The notes: a model not told the origin generated them from the letters alone. Shown: positions 29,980 to 37,986, numbered from the stretch's first letter. The stretch: DNA of 64,000 nucleotides from Ruegeria lacuscaerulensis (GCF_013031245.1 NZ_WPZL01000002.1:310001-374000), one strand, 5' to 3'. A program made the numbers and translations.

Positions 29980-30065
29980 GCCCAAGTGGCGGAATGGTAG
30001 ACGCAGGGGATTCAAAATCCCCCGGTAGTGATACCGTGCCGGTTCGAGTCCGGCCTTGGGTACCA
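29980..30065 (+). tRNA. tRNA-Leu (CAA), host gene at the prophage left junction
   Basis: Acceptor GCCCAAG pairs with CTTGGGT (G-T at position 1), followed by ACCA. The anticodon arm is GGGGA-TTCAAAA-TCCCC, giving anticodon CAA, with a long class II variable arm (CGGTAGTGATACCG). The T arm is GCCGG-TTCGAGT-CCGGC. The integrase gene begins just after it, so its 3' part is the likely attL core. Confidence 0.95.
30041..30065 (+). other. Putative attL core in the 3' end of tRNA-Leu
   Basis: Phage integrases commonly use the T-arm through CCA of a tRNA as the crossover. Here the segment ends with TTGGGTACCA and the int gene is 114 bp further. The exact duplication length cannot be set without attR, which lies beyond 64,000. 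Confidence 0.5.
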
Positions 30066-30178
30066 AAGTAAAAACAGAGGGTTAGGGGAACCTGCTCTCT
30101 GTTTTTTCTTTTCGGGCATTTTGGCTGCTCACACTACTAACTCACACTTTCACGTTCTGGTCTTGTTCTGTTCCCGCC

Positions 30179-31225
30179 TCAGATTCGACGGGTTTGGGCG
30201 GCCTTGGAAAGGCGTCGGCGGTCGGCCTTGCGACGATAGTACGCGACCATTTCGGCGCTCTGGTTGGTGACGGCCTGAATTTCAGCATCCGAACACCCGG
30301 CCTCTGCTAACCGGATAATCGCCAGCTTTCGCAGCCCGTGCAAAACAAACGGTTTAGCCTTGGGTCCCAGATCTTTGCGCCAGGCACGAAATGCCTTTTC
30401 CACCGCATTGTAACCCAGCGGTTGGCTGAGGTTCTTTGCCAGCACGTGTTTGCCGGTTTTGGGCAGGGTTGCCACATAATCGCGAAGATCACTCGGGCAG
30501 TAAGTTTCGAACAGTTCGTTTGACTTTTCGTCGAGAACATCCATCCACTCGCCCCGGAACTGTTTGTGTTCCATTTGAATGGCGGCGTTGGGGCGCTGAC
30601 CAGTGCCGAGAATAAGTTCGGCCGCGATGCGCACGGTATCCGGGGCGTCTGCCAGCTTTGCGACCATCCACTCGGGCCACGGCTCGAATTCGCGCTGCTT
30701 GCCGAAGTGTTCGATTCCGGCAGCGGGATTCGGACCCAAAGGCCAATCCAGTTTGTTGGCAGCGTAATTCCACAAAAGACTGACGGTTTGCAGGCGCTTA
30801 TCGGCCTTTCTTGGTGTGTCGGCCAGCGCGTCATGCACCTTGCGCAATCCCTGCCGCGTGGTGCGACGTACATCTTTGGCCGAATTCTTCAACAGCAGAT
30901 CATCCATAGAGCGCCGGTAAGAGCTTTTTGTCCCGTCGCTCAGCTTGGATTGAATGCGTTTGTCGGTACGCCATGCTTCGACCAGAGATTGCCATGTGTA
31001 TTTCTCGGTCTTTTGCTGCTTTTCGTGTCGGCCAGCCTGGCACGCCCAATAGAGCGTATCCAACTCTTTCGGGTCACCCTTCCACTTGAGTAGAATCACC
31101 CGTTGTTTCGGCTTGCCGTTCTCGGTCCATGTGATCCGGTAATAGGGTTGCCAAACCTCTTTCGACTTGTTGAATTTCCAGACAAGCCGGGGCTTTACGA
31201 TCCGAGGTTTAGGCGGGCGGGTCAT
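30179..31225 (-). CDS. int: Phage tyrosine-recombinase integrase
   Basis: A 348-residue integrase with an N-terminal SAM-like (core-binding) region and a C-terminal catalytic domain. The tyrosine recombinase residues are seen as Arg in LILGTGQRPNAAIQM, His-x-x-Arg in VLHGLRKLAIIRLAEAG and the nucleophile Tyr near AEMVAYYRRKADRRR. It sits next to tRNA-Leu, the probable attachment site. Its start overlaps the excisionase-like gene by four bases. Confidence 0.93.
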   Translation of the reverse strand: MTRPPKPRIVKPRLVWKFNKSKEVWQPYYRITWTENGKPKQRVILLKWKGDPKELDTLYWACQAGRHEKQQKTEKYTWQSLVEAWRTDKRIQSKLSDGTKSSYRRSMDDLLLKNSAKDVRRTTRQGLRKVHDALADTPRKADKRLQTVSLLWNYAANKLDWPLGPNPAAGIEHFGKQREFEPWPEWMVAKLADAPDTVRIAAELILGTGQRPNAAIQMEHKQFRGEWMDVLDEKSNELFETYCPSDLRDYVATLPKTGKHVLAKNLSQPLGYNAVEKAFRAWRKDLGPKAKPFVLHGLRKLAIIRLAEAGCSDAEIQAVTNQSAEMVAYYRRKADRRRLSKAAQTRRI

Positions 31226-31425
31226 ACTTCAATTTCATCCTCTGGGCGGGCAGCGTCGCCGTTTGCGATCGCGCACAAATCCTGCACGTTCCAGCGCTCT
31301 AGGCCGCCAGCCAATGTCTTTGGGGGTGGCAATGCGCCATTGTCCACCAATTCTCGGAACTCTTTGGCGGTCATATCCAACAGCTTAGCCGCGGTTTGTT
31401 CTTTGGCAAACAATGGGTGGTTCAT
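31222..31425 (-). CDS. Small HTH protein, likely excisionase/directionality factor
   Basis: The 67-residue product has a winged-HTH/MerR-like pattern (TAAKLLDMTAKEFRELVDNG...GGLERWNVQDL), as in AlpA/Xis proteins, and lies directly upstream of int with an ATGA overlap. Position and fold suggest excisionase; direct evidence is lacking. A GTG at 31434 is an alternative start. Confidence 0.6.
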   Translation of the reverse strand: MNHPLFAKEQTAAKLLDMTAKEFRELVDNGALPPPKTLAGGLERWNVQDLCAIANGDAARPEDEIEV

Positions 31426-31436
31426 AGCGGTCACTT

Positions 31437-31700
31437 CTACGGTTTTCCGTCGGCCGGGTTTCCCTTACCGGACCTGAGTGTAAGTCCGAGCTTCTTGGCG
31501 TCCTTGTAGATGGTGGCCTTGTCCACGCATAAGACGCGGCTCATATCGCTGGCCGTCATCCCTCGGCCGTGGCATTCGCGGACCTTGTTGCGGCGTTTCG
31601 CTATCTCGCCCATCCGGTCGATCTGTTCCGGATCAGCGGTTACCGTGGCCGTGCGGATCAGGTGTTCGCCCCGCCAATCCTGTGTCTCGTACCGGGTCAT
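31437..31700 (-). CDS. Small HTH protein of unknown role
   Basis: The 87-residue product has a resolvase-type helix-turn-helix in its second half (GMTASDMSRVLCVDKATIYKDAKKLG) and a charged N terminus. It may bind DNA in early regulation or excision. Its start overlaps the next upstream gene by four bases. Nothing more specific can be recognised. Confidence 0.6.
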   Translation of the reverse strand: MTRYETQDWRGEHLIRTATVTADPEQIDRMGEIAKRRNKVRECHGRGMTASDMSRVLCVDKATIYKDAKKLGLTLRSGKGNPADGKP

Positions 31701-31954
31701 GGGGTGGGGGCTTTCGGGTTTTCTCCCTCGTGTACTGCCTTGTTAAAGGAAATAACCGCATCCCAAGGCGAATATCCAAAACCCGCGATACCATCTTGGA
31801 TGTTTTCACCCCAGAGAACGCACCACATATTGCCATCACGAAAAGGGACCAGTCCTAGCACACTTACAAGGTTGAATTCCTCGTTTTCTACTGCTGCGGA
31901 AAGCAACGATTGCGCCGCTTCTCTTCTCATGTTGATGTATGTTTCGTCTTGCAT
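31697..31954 (-). CDS. Hypothetical phage protein
   Basis: The 85-residue product starts at ATG 31954, preceded by AAAGGAGAG; the longer open frame lacks such a signal. The sequence is mostly soluble (NLVSVLGLVPFRDGNMWCVLWGE; AGFGYSPWDAVISFNKAV) and looks like a small alpha/beta domain. Its function is unknown. It is linked to neighbours by overlapping start/stop codons. Confidence 0.6.
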   Translation of the reverse strand: MQDETYINMRREAAQSLLSAAVENEEFNLVSVLGLVPFRDGNMWCVLWGENIQDGIAGFGYSPWDAVISFNKAVHEGENPKAPTP

Positions 31955-31955
31955 C

Positions 31956-32333
31956 TCACTCTCCTTTCCCGGTGTCGGCCTGTAGGGCGGTGCGGGCGAT
32001 GAAGCGCATTTGCTCGGCCCTACGTCTCTGCCAGTCTTCTTCACTAAGACCGAGCGTGATGGGTTGCCCGGACGGATACTCGTAGATTTCCGTCAACGTC
32101 CCCTCCAACTCAGCTATCCGCTTCTGCTGGGCGGTGAGGGCGTCGGCTGCTTGCTCACGTTCCTCGTCACATGCTGAGAGAATGCTTTCGAAAATGTCTC
32201 GTGGATAACTGCCGCCTCTGTTCGATGCCACCAGCCTGCGGATGTAATCCCACCGCTGCATGTTCTCGTCAGAATTAGCGGGTTTACGAAGGCCCTCTAC
32301 CAGCTTGTCGATATCCTCTGGCGTATGGGTCAT
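31956..32333 (-). CDS. Hypothetical phage protein with coiled-coil tendency
   Basis: The 125-residue product has charged helical stretches (DEEREQAADALTAQQKRIAELEGTL) and an LSEEDWQRRRAEQMRF tail. It resembles accessory early-phage proteins without a known function. Its start overlaps the neighbour's stop (ATGA). Confidence 0.55.
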   Translation of the reverse strand: MTHTPEDIDKLVEGLRKPANSDENMQRWDYIRRLVASNRGGSYPRDIFESILSACDEEREQAADALTAQQKRIAELEGTLTEIYEYPSGQPITLGLSEEDWQRRRAEQMRFIARTALQADTGKGE

Positions 32334-32644
32334 GACTGGTCACCGCATGCGCATTCGTCCAAGTGCTCTTCACATTCGACACAGTGGTTTTCACACCAGT
32401 TGCATGGCGCATTACCCGCATTGCAGTGGCACCCGAGCGGATTACCTGTCGGGTCATCACCCACGTAAATCACTTTTTCTGTCTGTTGGCTGTGAAGTCG
32501 ACTAAGCTCTTTGCTTGCGTCCTTTGCTGTCTCCCGGAGCGTCTTGGCAAATCTGTAATCTTCGCTTGTGCGGGCGCGATTGGATATCCACGACTCAGCA
32601 CGCTCAAGAAGGCTAATAGCGTCGTCAATTCTGCGCGTTTCCAT
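32330..32644 (-). CDS. Hypothetical phage protein with Cys-rich C terminus
   Basis: The 104-residue product has a helical N-terminal half and a C-terminal cluster GCHCNAGNAPCNWCENHCVECEEHLDECACG, with nine cysteines and several histidines. It could bind one or two zinc ions. The ATG at 32644 shares a base with the preceding stop. Function is unknown. Confidence 0.55.
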   Translation of the reverse strand: METRRIDDAISLLERAESWISNRARTSEDYRFAKTLRETAKDASKELSRLHSQQTEKVIYVGDDPTGNPLGCHCNAGNAPCNWCENHCVECEEHLDECACGDQS

Positions 32645-33465
32645 CACTCTCCCTCCGATAGGGCGCGCAGGGCGGTGTCTATTTGCGAAATCCGGGAACG
32701 CAATAAGCCGTCAAGGTAAGGACCGTTCCCGAATGAATTCTCTAGGGTGATTTTTTCGTCCAGAAGCCTGTTCTTGTCTGCCTCAGCTACCGTAACGGGA
32801 TTGTCGCTCTGGTCGGTGGGGGCTGGGGTGTTTGTAAGACAATTATTCACTACCTCATAAACAGCTCCAACAAGTGCTTTACTCACGGGTCTAATATCAT
32901 ACCCCTGCGGATTAATTTCTTCGGCTACGGGGTAGGAAATTAGCCTCTGCACTGATTTAAGCGCTTGCTGCGCTTTCCGCAGTTCGTCGTCATACTTGGC
33001 AATCGTCATGGCGTCCGTGTCGCCGGGGGTGAGGGCGGAGAGGATGCGGCTCTGATGGTAGATTTGCGCCGCGCTTTTGGCCCTCTCCAAAGAGCAAAAG
33101 AAAGTTACCTTCCCGTCATCGTCTCGAATTGGCCAATTGCAAAAATAAACAACGAATTTGTCTCCGGTGATGTATTTGGATTCGTCGACAAGCATCATCC
33201 CGGCTTCATCACATCGCCATATGTGAGACCAAGTAGTTTTAAACTCCAACGGCTTCACCGCAATCCCTTCCCGGCTCACAGAGGGGGACAGGTCGGCGCG
33301 GGTGTTCACGCGGTGATCATGCGCAATCTCAATCGCGTTGCAGAACCACCCAAGCATTAAGTCCTCATCGACGGGGATACCCCTGTTCAGGACCTGTTCT
33401 GTAAATGCTTGGGCCCATTTTGCGCCACTGTCTTCAAGTTTGTTTGGTTGAAATTGATCGCTCAT
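32644..33465 (-). CDS. Hypothetical phage protein
   Basis: The 273-residue product has no domain that I recognise. Residues about 75-130 (TTWSHIWRCDEAGMMLVDES, DGKVTFFCSLERAKSAAQ) look like a compact alpha/beta unit, and the C-terminal third is helical. It sits in the leftward early operon with overlaps on both sides. Confidence 0.55.
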   Translation of the reverse strand: MSDQFQPNKLEDSGAKWAQAFTEQVLNRGIPVDEDLMLGWFCNAIEIAHDHRVNTRADLSPSVSREGIAVKPLEFKTTWSHIWRCDEAGMMLVDESKYITGDKFVVYFCNWPIRDDDGKVTFFCSLERAKSAAQIYHQSRILSALTPGDTDAMTIAKYDDELRKAQQALKSVQRLISYPVAEEINPQGYDIRPVSKALVGAVYEVVNNCLTNTPAPTDQSDNPVTVAEADKNRLLDEKITLENSFGNGPYLDGLLRSRISQIDTALRALSEGE

Positions 33466-33785
33466 TGGGTTGTCTCCGAAGTACCGCCAGCAATATGAAC
33501 TTTTGCGTCAGTTTCTGATTGGGCCATGTTGCCGAGAAACATTCCCAGCATCTCAAAACGGGTGTCATCTCCGGCATTCGCGAATGCCTCACGGGCCTCT
33601 TTCGGTGCCAGCATGTCTGGGTTGCAGCATGAGAAGTCAGGACAGCATTCGCCTTCCGATCTGTCGCCATCGTGGCGGGTGTTGTCGTGATTGAATGGGT
33701 TGTGCCAAGGGCGGCCAGCAACCCATTCTGAAAGCTGGTATTCGCAAGCCTGTCGATATGTGGTGAGTTCAGGTGCCTCAGTCAT
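33462..33785 (-). CDS. Hypothetical phage protein
   Basis: The 107-residue product is set from ATG 33785, which overlaps the upstream stop (ATGA). It contains a short Cys motif ECCPDFSCCNPDM that could chelate metal. The longer frame to 33857 is not supported by a ribosome-binding site. No known domain. Confidence 0.55.
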   Translation of the reverse strand: MTEAPELTTYRQACEYQLSEWVAGRPWHNPFNHDNTRHDGDRSEGECCPDFSCCNPDMLAPKEAREAFANAGDDTRFEMLGMFLGNMAQSETDAKVHIAGGTSETTQ

Positions 33786-34225
33786 TCCGATACTCCCTGC
33801 TTGAGCGCCTCTTTGTCGGCCTTCTCGCGCAATCCATTGACTGCTGCCGACCGGCATGAAATCCGCATCTCATTGATCCAATCTGCGGCGTCTCTGAGCC
33901 CTTGCAGGCGTCCGCGCTGTTCGGCTTGCTTGGCGTCGTACTCAGCCCATGCGATTGCATCCTTTCTGTTGTCGGCAATCAGTTTGACCAATGTTTCGGT
34001 AAGCTGTGCCGCTGCAAAACCGGGGGCGTCTTCACCGCCCATGATGGCAAGTGCGAGTTCTGCTCTGTCGTTCTCCAACTCAGCTACACGGGCTGAGAGG
34101 GCGGCGTATTCGGAGTAGGCGACAAAATCACCCTCGCTGTCCAAAACGATCCCGTTACTAAAACCAAGTCCACTTGCGTTGCGGCTGCTCGAATACCGCT
34201 GAACCGCGTCCTTACCGTTATCCAT
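33782..34225 (-). CDS. Hypothetical phage coiled-coil protein
   Basis: About 147 residues from ATG 34225, which has AGGTAGGAGAG directly upstream. A longer start at 34318 overlaps the methyltransferase stop (ATGA) and would add 31 Pro/Thr-rich residues. The middle is a coiled coil (EYAALSARVAELENDRAELALA), followed by helical Arg-rich sequence. It resembles Ea22-type early phage proteins in layout only. Function unknown. Confidence 0.55.
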   Translation of the reverse strand: MDNGKDAVQRYSSSRNASGLGFSNGIVLDSEGDFVAYSEYAALSARVAELENDRAELALAIMGGEDAPGFAAAQLTETLVKLIADNRKDAIAWAEYDAKQAEQRGRLQGLRDAADWINEMRISCRSAAVNGLREKADKEALKQGVSE

Positions 34226-34314
34226 CTCTCCTACCTCCATTGCCCCTGTTGCCCCCGGTGTGTTTACGCTGGCCCATGGCGTCCGGGGGGTGTTGAGGGA
34301 GAGGGCCGGGGTGT

Positions 34315-35739
34315 TCATGCGAAGAACTCCTCAACCATCTTGATCCGGTCGAAGATGTACTGGCCGCTGTTGACGGCCCATGAGTTGCCAAGCGCTTTGT
34401 AACGAGGCCCGTCTGGGCATTTCTCGGCAGGCTTTCCGCGCCACTCGATCTGGGTCCAGCCATCGGGGAAGCCCATCAGGCGCTCGCATTCCGTGGGTGT
34501 GAGACGACGGACGGCCCAAGGTGTGGCCACGTAGCTGCGGCTAGATCCACCTGAGGCAGCGCGAATGTTTGCCGTGTCGTGCGGTCCCTCTGGCATCGCA
34601 CCGCCTTCGCGGCCGCGCATGTCGAATGCCACCGCCGCATGCCCACCCGCGTTCTGGTGGCTGTGGTGGTGTCCCATCGATCGCAGGGGTGGGTGTGATC
34701 CGTCCTCGGAATACTGAACCTCGGTGCCCTTGCAGTCGAAGGCCACGGGCACAATCGGCGTGCCGCGTCCTGTTCCGTCTTCGCTGGCGTCGAAGCCTTC
34801 ACCGCGTAGGGAATGAGCAACGACAGCGGACAAATCGGCCTCCGGCAATGCTCCTTTGCGCTCCCTGCCTGACAGCCAGGGAGCGGCGTCGTGAGATGTT
34901 ATCAGCGTGTCTTGATCTTCCCGATGGCTGAGCTGGGCCTGTGCGCGCAGAGAATGCGCTGTACCCGGGACTAATCCACCGTCGCAGTCGAAGTCTGCTC
35001 CGAGCCCGCCACCGCCTGTAGGGCATGCGCTAATTGTGGGGGCAACTTCTTTCCCCGCTTCGCGGCGCGGCGGAGGATTCCGGCGCAGGCTTTCGGCGTC
35101 AAGTAGAACCGCGGCGGCACGGGTCCAGTCTCCAAGATATCCGACAAAGAACAAACGGTCCCGTCGTTGTGGGACAGCGCGTGCGAAGCCCGGTGTTTGG
35201 ATGTATTCAGCGTCAAGAGAGATGAACCCGCCATGATAGCCGAGTTCTGCCGCTCCGGCCACGAAGCACCAAAGCGCATGGTCTTCGACACTTGTGTATT
35301 CGTCAGTAACCACGATTTCTTCCCCGTCTCCGGGTCCGTTGTCACCGTCCAGGTCGATTGCCGGCGGACTCTGATCGGGAGCCTTGTGGGAAAGCGCTGA
35401 TAGAACACCGGGGACGTTCTCCCAGACCAGCCACCGGGGGCGATATCGTTCAGCAATTGCAAGATACGTGAGGGCGAGGTTTCCCCGCGGGTCAGCAAGG
35501 CCCTTTCGAAGTCCTGCGATTGAGAACGACTGACAGGGGGTTCCTCCGCAGAGAACATCGATGTTTGCATCTGGCCACTCCTTGAACTTGGTCATGTCCC
35601 CGAGATTGATGGCGTCGGGAAAGCGCGCTTTCAGAACCGCGCAGGGGAAGGGCTCGATTTCAGACTGGTAACACCAGTCGATCCACGGGGACGCGCGTTC
35701 CGGGGCACCTATGCCGCTGCAGACAGACATGCCGATCAT
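34315..35739 (-). CDS. Phage DNA (cytosine-5) methyltransferase
   Basis: A 474-residue C5 methyltransferase. Motif I is MSVCSGIGAPERA (AdoMet), motif IV carries the nucleophile Cys in GGTPCQSFSIAGLRKG, motif VI is WENVPG, and motifs IX/X are RRLTPTECERLMGFPDGW and YKALGNSW...NSGQYIFDRI. No restriction enzyme lies beside it, so it is probably an orphan methylase that protects phage DNA or alters expression. The stretch between motifs VIII and IX (about 230-400) is unusually long and Gly/His-rich. ATGA overlap joins it to the ASCH-like gene upstream. Confidence 0.92.
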   Translation of the reverse strand: MIGMSVCSGIGAPERASPWIDWCYQSEIEPFPCAVLKARFPDAINLGDMTKFKEWPDANIDVLCGGTPCQSFSIAGLRKGLADPRGNLALTYLAIAERYRPRWLVWENVPGVLSALSHKAPDQSPPAIDLDGDNGPGDGEEIVVTDEYTSVEDHALWCFVAGAAELGYHGGFISLDAEYIQTPGFARAVPQRRDRLFFVGYLGDWTRAAAVLLDAESLRRNPPPRREAGKEVAPTISACPTGGGGLGADFDCDGGLVPGTAHSLRAQAQLSHREDQDTLITSHDAAPWLSGRERKGALPEADLSAVVAHSLRGEGFDASEDGTGRGTPIVPVAFDCKGTEVQYSEDGSHPPLRSMGHHHSHQNAGGHAAVAFDMRGREGGAMPEGPHDTANIRAASGGSSRSYVATPWAVRRLTPTECERLMGFPDGWTQIEWRGKPAEKCPDGPRYKALGNSWAVNSGQYIFDRIKMVEEFFA

Positions 35740-36050
35740 CCCGCCTCCTGGTCGATGTTCTGGGGGTGGAGAACGGACACATCGATCGCGTAGACCGCGA
35801 CGGGTCCGCGTCCGAAATGTTCATGTGTGATTGTGCGCTCGCTGAAACCGCGCCAGGCACGGCGCAGACGGCGGGACATGTCGCTCTTGGCCGGATAGCC
35901 GCGGGTGAGTTCGATATAGGCGTATTCGCGGTCCACAAGGCGCTTGGCCCAGTAGGGCGAGACCTTGCGGAACTCTTCCGGTTTCTCGCCCGCTTTGATC
36001 TGGTCGAAATAGGTGCCCATTAACGGGATGTAGAGGACGGGGAGGGTCAT
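35736..36050 (-). CDS. ASCH-like/DUF3850-type small protein
   Basis: The 104-residue product has an ASCH/PUA-like pattern: VLYIPLMGTYFDQIKAGEKPEEFRKVSPYW, then AYIELTRGYPAKSDMSRRLR and a strand-rich end. Such domains bind RNA or modified nucleosides. ATG 36050 has GGGGAGGG upstream. Its role in the phage is unknown. A second protein of related type lies next upstream. Confidence 0.7.
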   Translation of the reverse strand: MTLPVLYIPLMGTYFDQIKAGEKPEEFRKVSPYWAKRLVDREYAYIELTRGYPAKSDMSRRLRRAWRGFSERTITHEHFGRGPVAVYAIDVSVLHPQNIDQEAG

Positions 36051-36748
36051 GCGGCCTCTCCCATGCAGTCGATGTTCTCCTGATGGACGGTGAAGGTGTA
36101 GGCGGCGACCCAAGGGTTTGCTTCAAATCCAAAGCCTCGATCGGCATTCAGGCCGTCCCAAAGGTTTTTGAAGGAATCGCGCGGCCCTTTCAGCGGTGCC
36201 ATCCGGTGTTCAGTTCCGTTCGGCCCCTTCATGATCTGCGGGTCAGCCTCATCGAAGAATGGGCTGCAGCCTTCCGCAATTGCATCCTCTTCGCTGATGT
36301 CCCGCAGCAGCTGCACCCGGACGTCGGTCACGGTCAGGGACAGGCGAGATGCCCAACGGGGTAGGAAAATGCTGGGGCGGGATTTCCCCCACGCCCAAAC
36401 GGGATTCCGGTGATAGCCTGTTGCCTCGAAATCGATCTTGTCGAAATCATCCATCACGAGGGACGGTTTCAGGTGGTCCCACTTTTGCAGGGTGCGCCAT
36501 GTCTCTCGGACCCAGAGGCGATCCCCGACGGCATAGGGCACTTTGAAAGGGTTCGACCCGTACCCCATACCGCCAATCAGTGCCCATTGTTTCTTTCCAA
36601 CTCGTTCAGCGCGCCATCCGGTAAACTCTGGGTTCGCACCTTCCTTCATTTCGGGCTGAGGGTTCAGAATTCGCCGCGTCTGGGTTTTGCGCCCGTCGAG
36701 CAATGCCCGCACCATCGGGCCGGAGAATAGAATAGGATGGTCGGTCAT
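36047..36748 (-). CDS. Phage ASCH-domain ("morphogenetic protein"-like) family
   Basis: The 233-residue product begins with the family pattern ILFSGPMVRALLDGRKTQTRRILNPQP and continues with YAVGDRLWVRETWRT and FLPRWASRLSLTVTDVRVQLL. It is widespread in phages, where it is often labelled morphogenetic protein, though an ASCH/PUA-type RNA- or nucleotide-binding fold is more likely. ATG 36748 is the conserved start, and it overlaps the stop of the 24-residue ORF. Confidence 0.75.
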   Translation of the reverse strand: MTDHPILFSGPMVRALLDGRKTQTRRILNPQPEMKEGANPEFTGWRAERVGKKQWALIGGMGYGSNPFKVPYAVGDRLWVRETWRTLQKWDHLKPSLVMDDFDKIDFEATGYHRNPVWAWGKSRPSIFLPRWASRLSLTVTDVRVQLLRDISEEDAIAEGCSPFFDEADPQIMKGPNGTEHRMAPLKGPRDSFKNLWDGLNADRGFGFEANPWVAAYTFTVHQENIDCMGEAA

Positions 36749-36819
36749 GACTGTTCCCCCATCAGAGCAGCGGGGAAGCCGTTGTGTTCGCACCACTCGA
36801 TCTTGGTTTGCTGGGTCAT
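36745..36819 (-). CDS. 24-residue ORF, possible remnant of a Gp37/Gp68 (DUF5131) gene
   Basis: This frame encodes a product starting MTQQTKIEWCEH and stops after 24 codons. Its start overlaps the upstream stop (ATGA) and its stop overlaps the downstream start (ATGA), so it fills the gap exactly. The TKIEW start resembles phage Gp37/Gp68 family N termini, but the remaining zinc/radical-SAM part is missing. It may be a deletion scar kept for translational coupling, or a true microprotein. Confidence 0.5.
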   Translation of the reverse strand: MTQQTKIEWCEHNGFPAALMGEQS

Positions 36820-37145
36820 CGGTTGACCTCCGGTTCCGGAAGGGCAAAATGCTTGTCACCTTCGGACAGCCAGCATTTAACGTGGGGCGGAATTTTCTTG
36901 ATCTTGTGCGTCTCGGCAAACTCACGAGCTGCCGTGACACCTTTGTTGTCGCGATGGACATCCCGCATATGTTGAAGGACGCCAACACCGCTCTTGAACC
37001 GCCGTTTGCAACGTGGGCAGCGGGTCTTTTGAGACTTGCTCCGGTCAACTTTCCGTTGCGGATACAGGATTTCGTAGGCCTGCTCAGGGCTGTCGATCCA
37101 CGACTGATTGTCCAAGTAGAATTGAAGTGCGGCTCCTTCGCCCAT
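36816..37145 (-). CDS. Phage C2H2 zinc-finger protein
   Basis: The 109-residue product contains CPRCKRRF...GVLQHMRDVH, a Cys-x2-Cys-x12-His-x4-His array that fits a classical C2H2 finger, about residues 42-63. A second part (HKIKKIPPHVKCWLSEGDKHF) is basic. ATG 37145 is preceded by GGAGAGAG. C2H2 fingers are rare but known in bacteria and phages (Ros/MucR type differs). It may bind DNA or RNA. It starts the short overlap chain towards the ASCH protein. Confidence 0.7.
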   Translation of the reverse strand: MGEGAALQFYLDNQSWIDSPEQAYEILYPQRKVDRSKSQKTRCPRCKRRFKSGVGVLQHMRDVHRDNKGVTAAREFAETHKIKKIPPHVKCWLSEGDKHFALPEPEVNR

Positions 37146-37163
37146 CCGTCTCTCTCCATGTTC

Positions 37164-37193
37164 CCCCTTCCCGCCACTCACTACGGGAAGGGG
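37164..37193 (-). promoter_or_regulatory. Perfect 10-bp hairpin before the zinc-finger gene
   Basis: Arms 37164-37173 and 37184-37193 (CCCCTTCCCG / CGGGAAGGGG) pair without mismatch around a 10-base loop. It lies between the stop at 37217 and the zinc-finger start, just before its GGAGAGAG. No U-tract follows. It may be a processing or attenuation element. Confidence 0.45.
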
Positions 37194-37216
37194 CGCTCGG
37201 CGGGATTGCTGGGCGT

Positions 37217-37639
37217 TCAGTCTTTGTTGCATTCGGGAAACCCAAAGGTGTCGATCATTACGCCACCTCTGAGAACAACAATCCGCTTGGTGTCGTGGGC
37301 GGGACCGTTCACAAACCATTGGCCGAGCGCGGGGTTGCCCAGGTAATTGGCGAAGTCTCGTTGAATTGCGGGTGAAGCCATTTCGCCCTTGTATTTTAGG
37401 GCGTGAAACCCAAGGCGGGCTTTTCGAGACAGGCAAACGTTTGCGTGGCTGAGGAACACGTTGCAGGCAGATAGGCACCGCCCGCGAATTTCTACGGCTT
37501 CGACACGGTCACGCATTTGAACATAGTCTCGAACATATCCGCCGCGGGCCCACGAAGAGCCGGGTTCGATCACAAGCCGTTCGGCCTGAACCGGCGCGGT
37601 CAGCATGGCTATTGCGGAAATACGGGCAATGGTTTTCAT
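37217..37639 (-). CDS. Exported protein resembling periplasmic ClpP-like COG3904 proteins
   Basis: The 140-residue product has a signal peptide (MKTIARISAIAMLTAPVQA) and AGGAGG before ATG 37639. The core GRCLSACNVFLSHANVCLSRKARLGFHALKY resembles the SACxxFL ... GARLGFH pattern of COG3904 periplasmic proteins with a ClpP/crotonase-like fold. Two cysteine pairs could form disulfides. In a prophage it may act as a moron that alters the envelope, for example in superinfection exclusion. That is inference. Confidence 0.65.
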   Translation of the reverse strand: MKTIARISAIAMLTAPVQAERLVIEPGSSWARGGYVRDYVQMRDRVEAVEIRGRCLSACNVFLSHANVCLSRKARLGFHALKYKGEMASPAIQRDFANYLGNPALGQWFVNGPAHDTKRIVVLRGGVMIDTFGFPECNKD

Positions 37640-37704
37640 GGCTTCCTCCTGTCGCCCTCTGCCGTTCATGAAGTCCGACAAAGGGCTTTCATTCGGTTGT
37701 CGGG

Positions 37705-37986
37705 TTAAATGCGGGACAGGCGCTCAGCTTCTTCCAGCGCCCACTTTGCGGCCGTATCAAGTTCGATAAGCTTTTGGTCGAGGTTCTCGATCAACGTTGT
37801 CGGCTCGGCTTGATCCAACATGGCCGCGTTCTTTGGATCCGGTCCGAAAACCCGATCTCCAGTGTGCATCGTCAGTTCAGCGGCATTGCGAACAACAGCG
37901 GCGATCATCGAAAGTTTCTCGATCCGCTGCATCAGAATGTTGTCGCTGTACACGGCGTCTAAGGCTTTGGTGTCGCTATCAAGCAT
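37705..37986 (-). CDS. Hypothetical phage protein
   Basis: The 93-residue product is helical and acidic (NLDQKLIELDTAAKWALEEAERLSRI at the end). No domain is recognised. It starts about 25 bases inside the tRNA-like segment and has GGAACCCC-type leader DNA. It is the last gene of the leftward run before a gap of about 135 bases. Confidence 0.55.
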   Translation of the reverse strand: MLDSDTKALDAVYSDNILMQRIEKLSMIAAVVRNAAELTMHTGDRVFGPDPKNAAMLDQAEPTTLIENLDQKLIELDTAAKWALEEAERLSRI

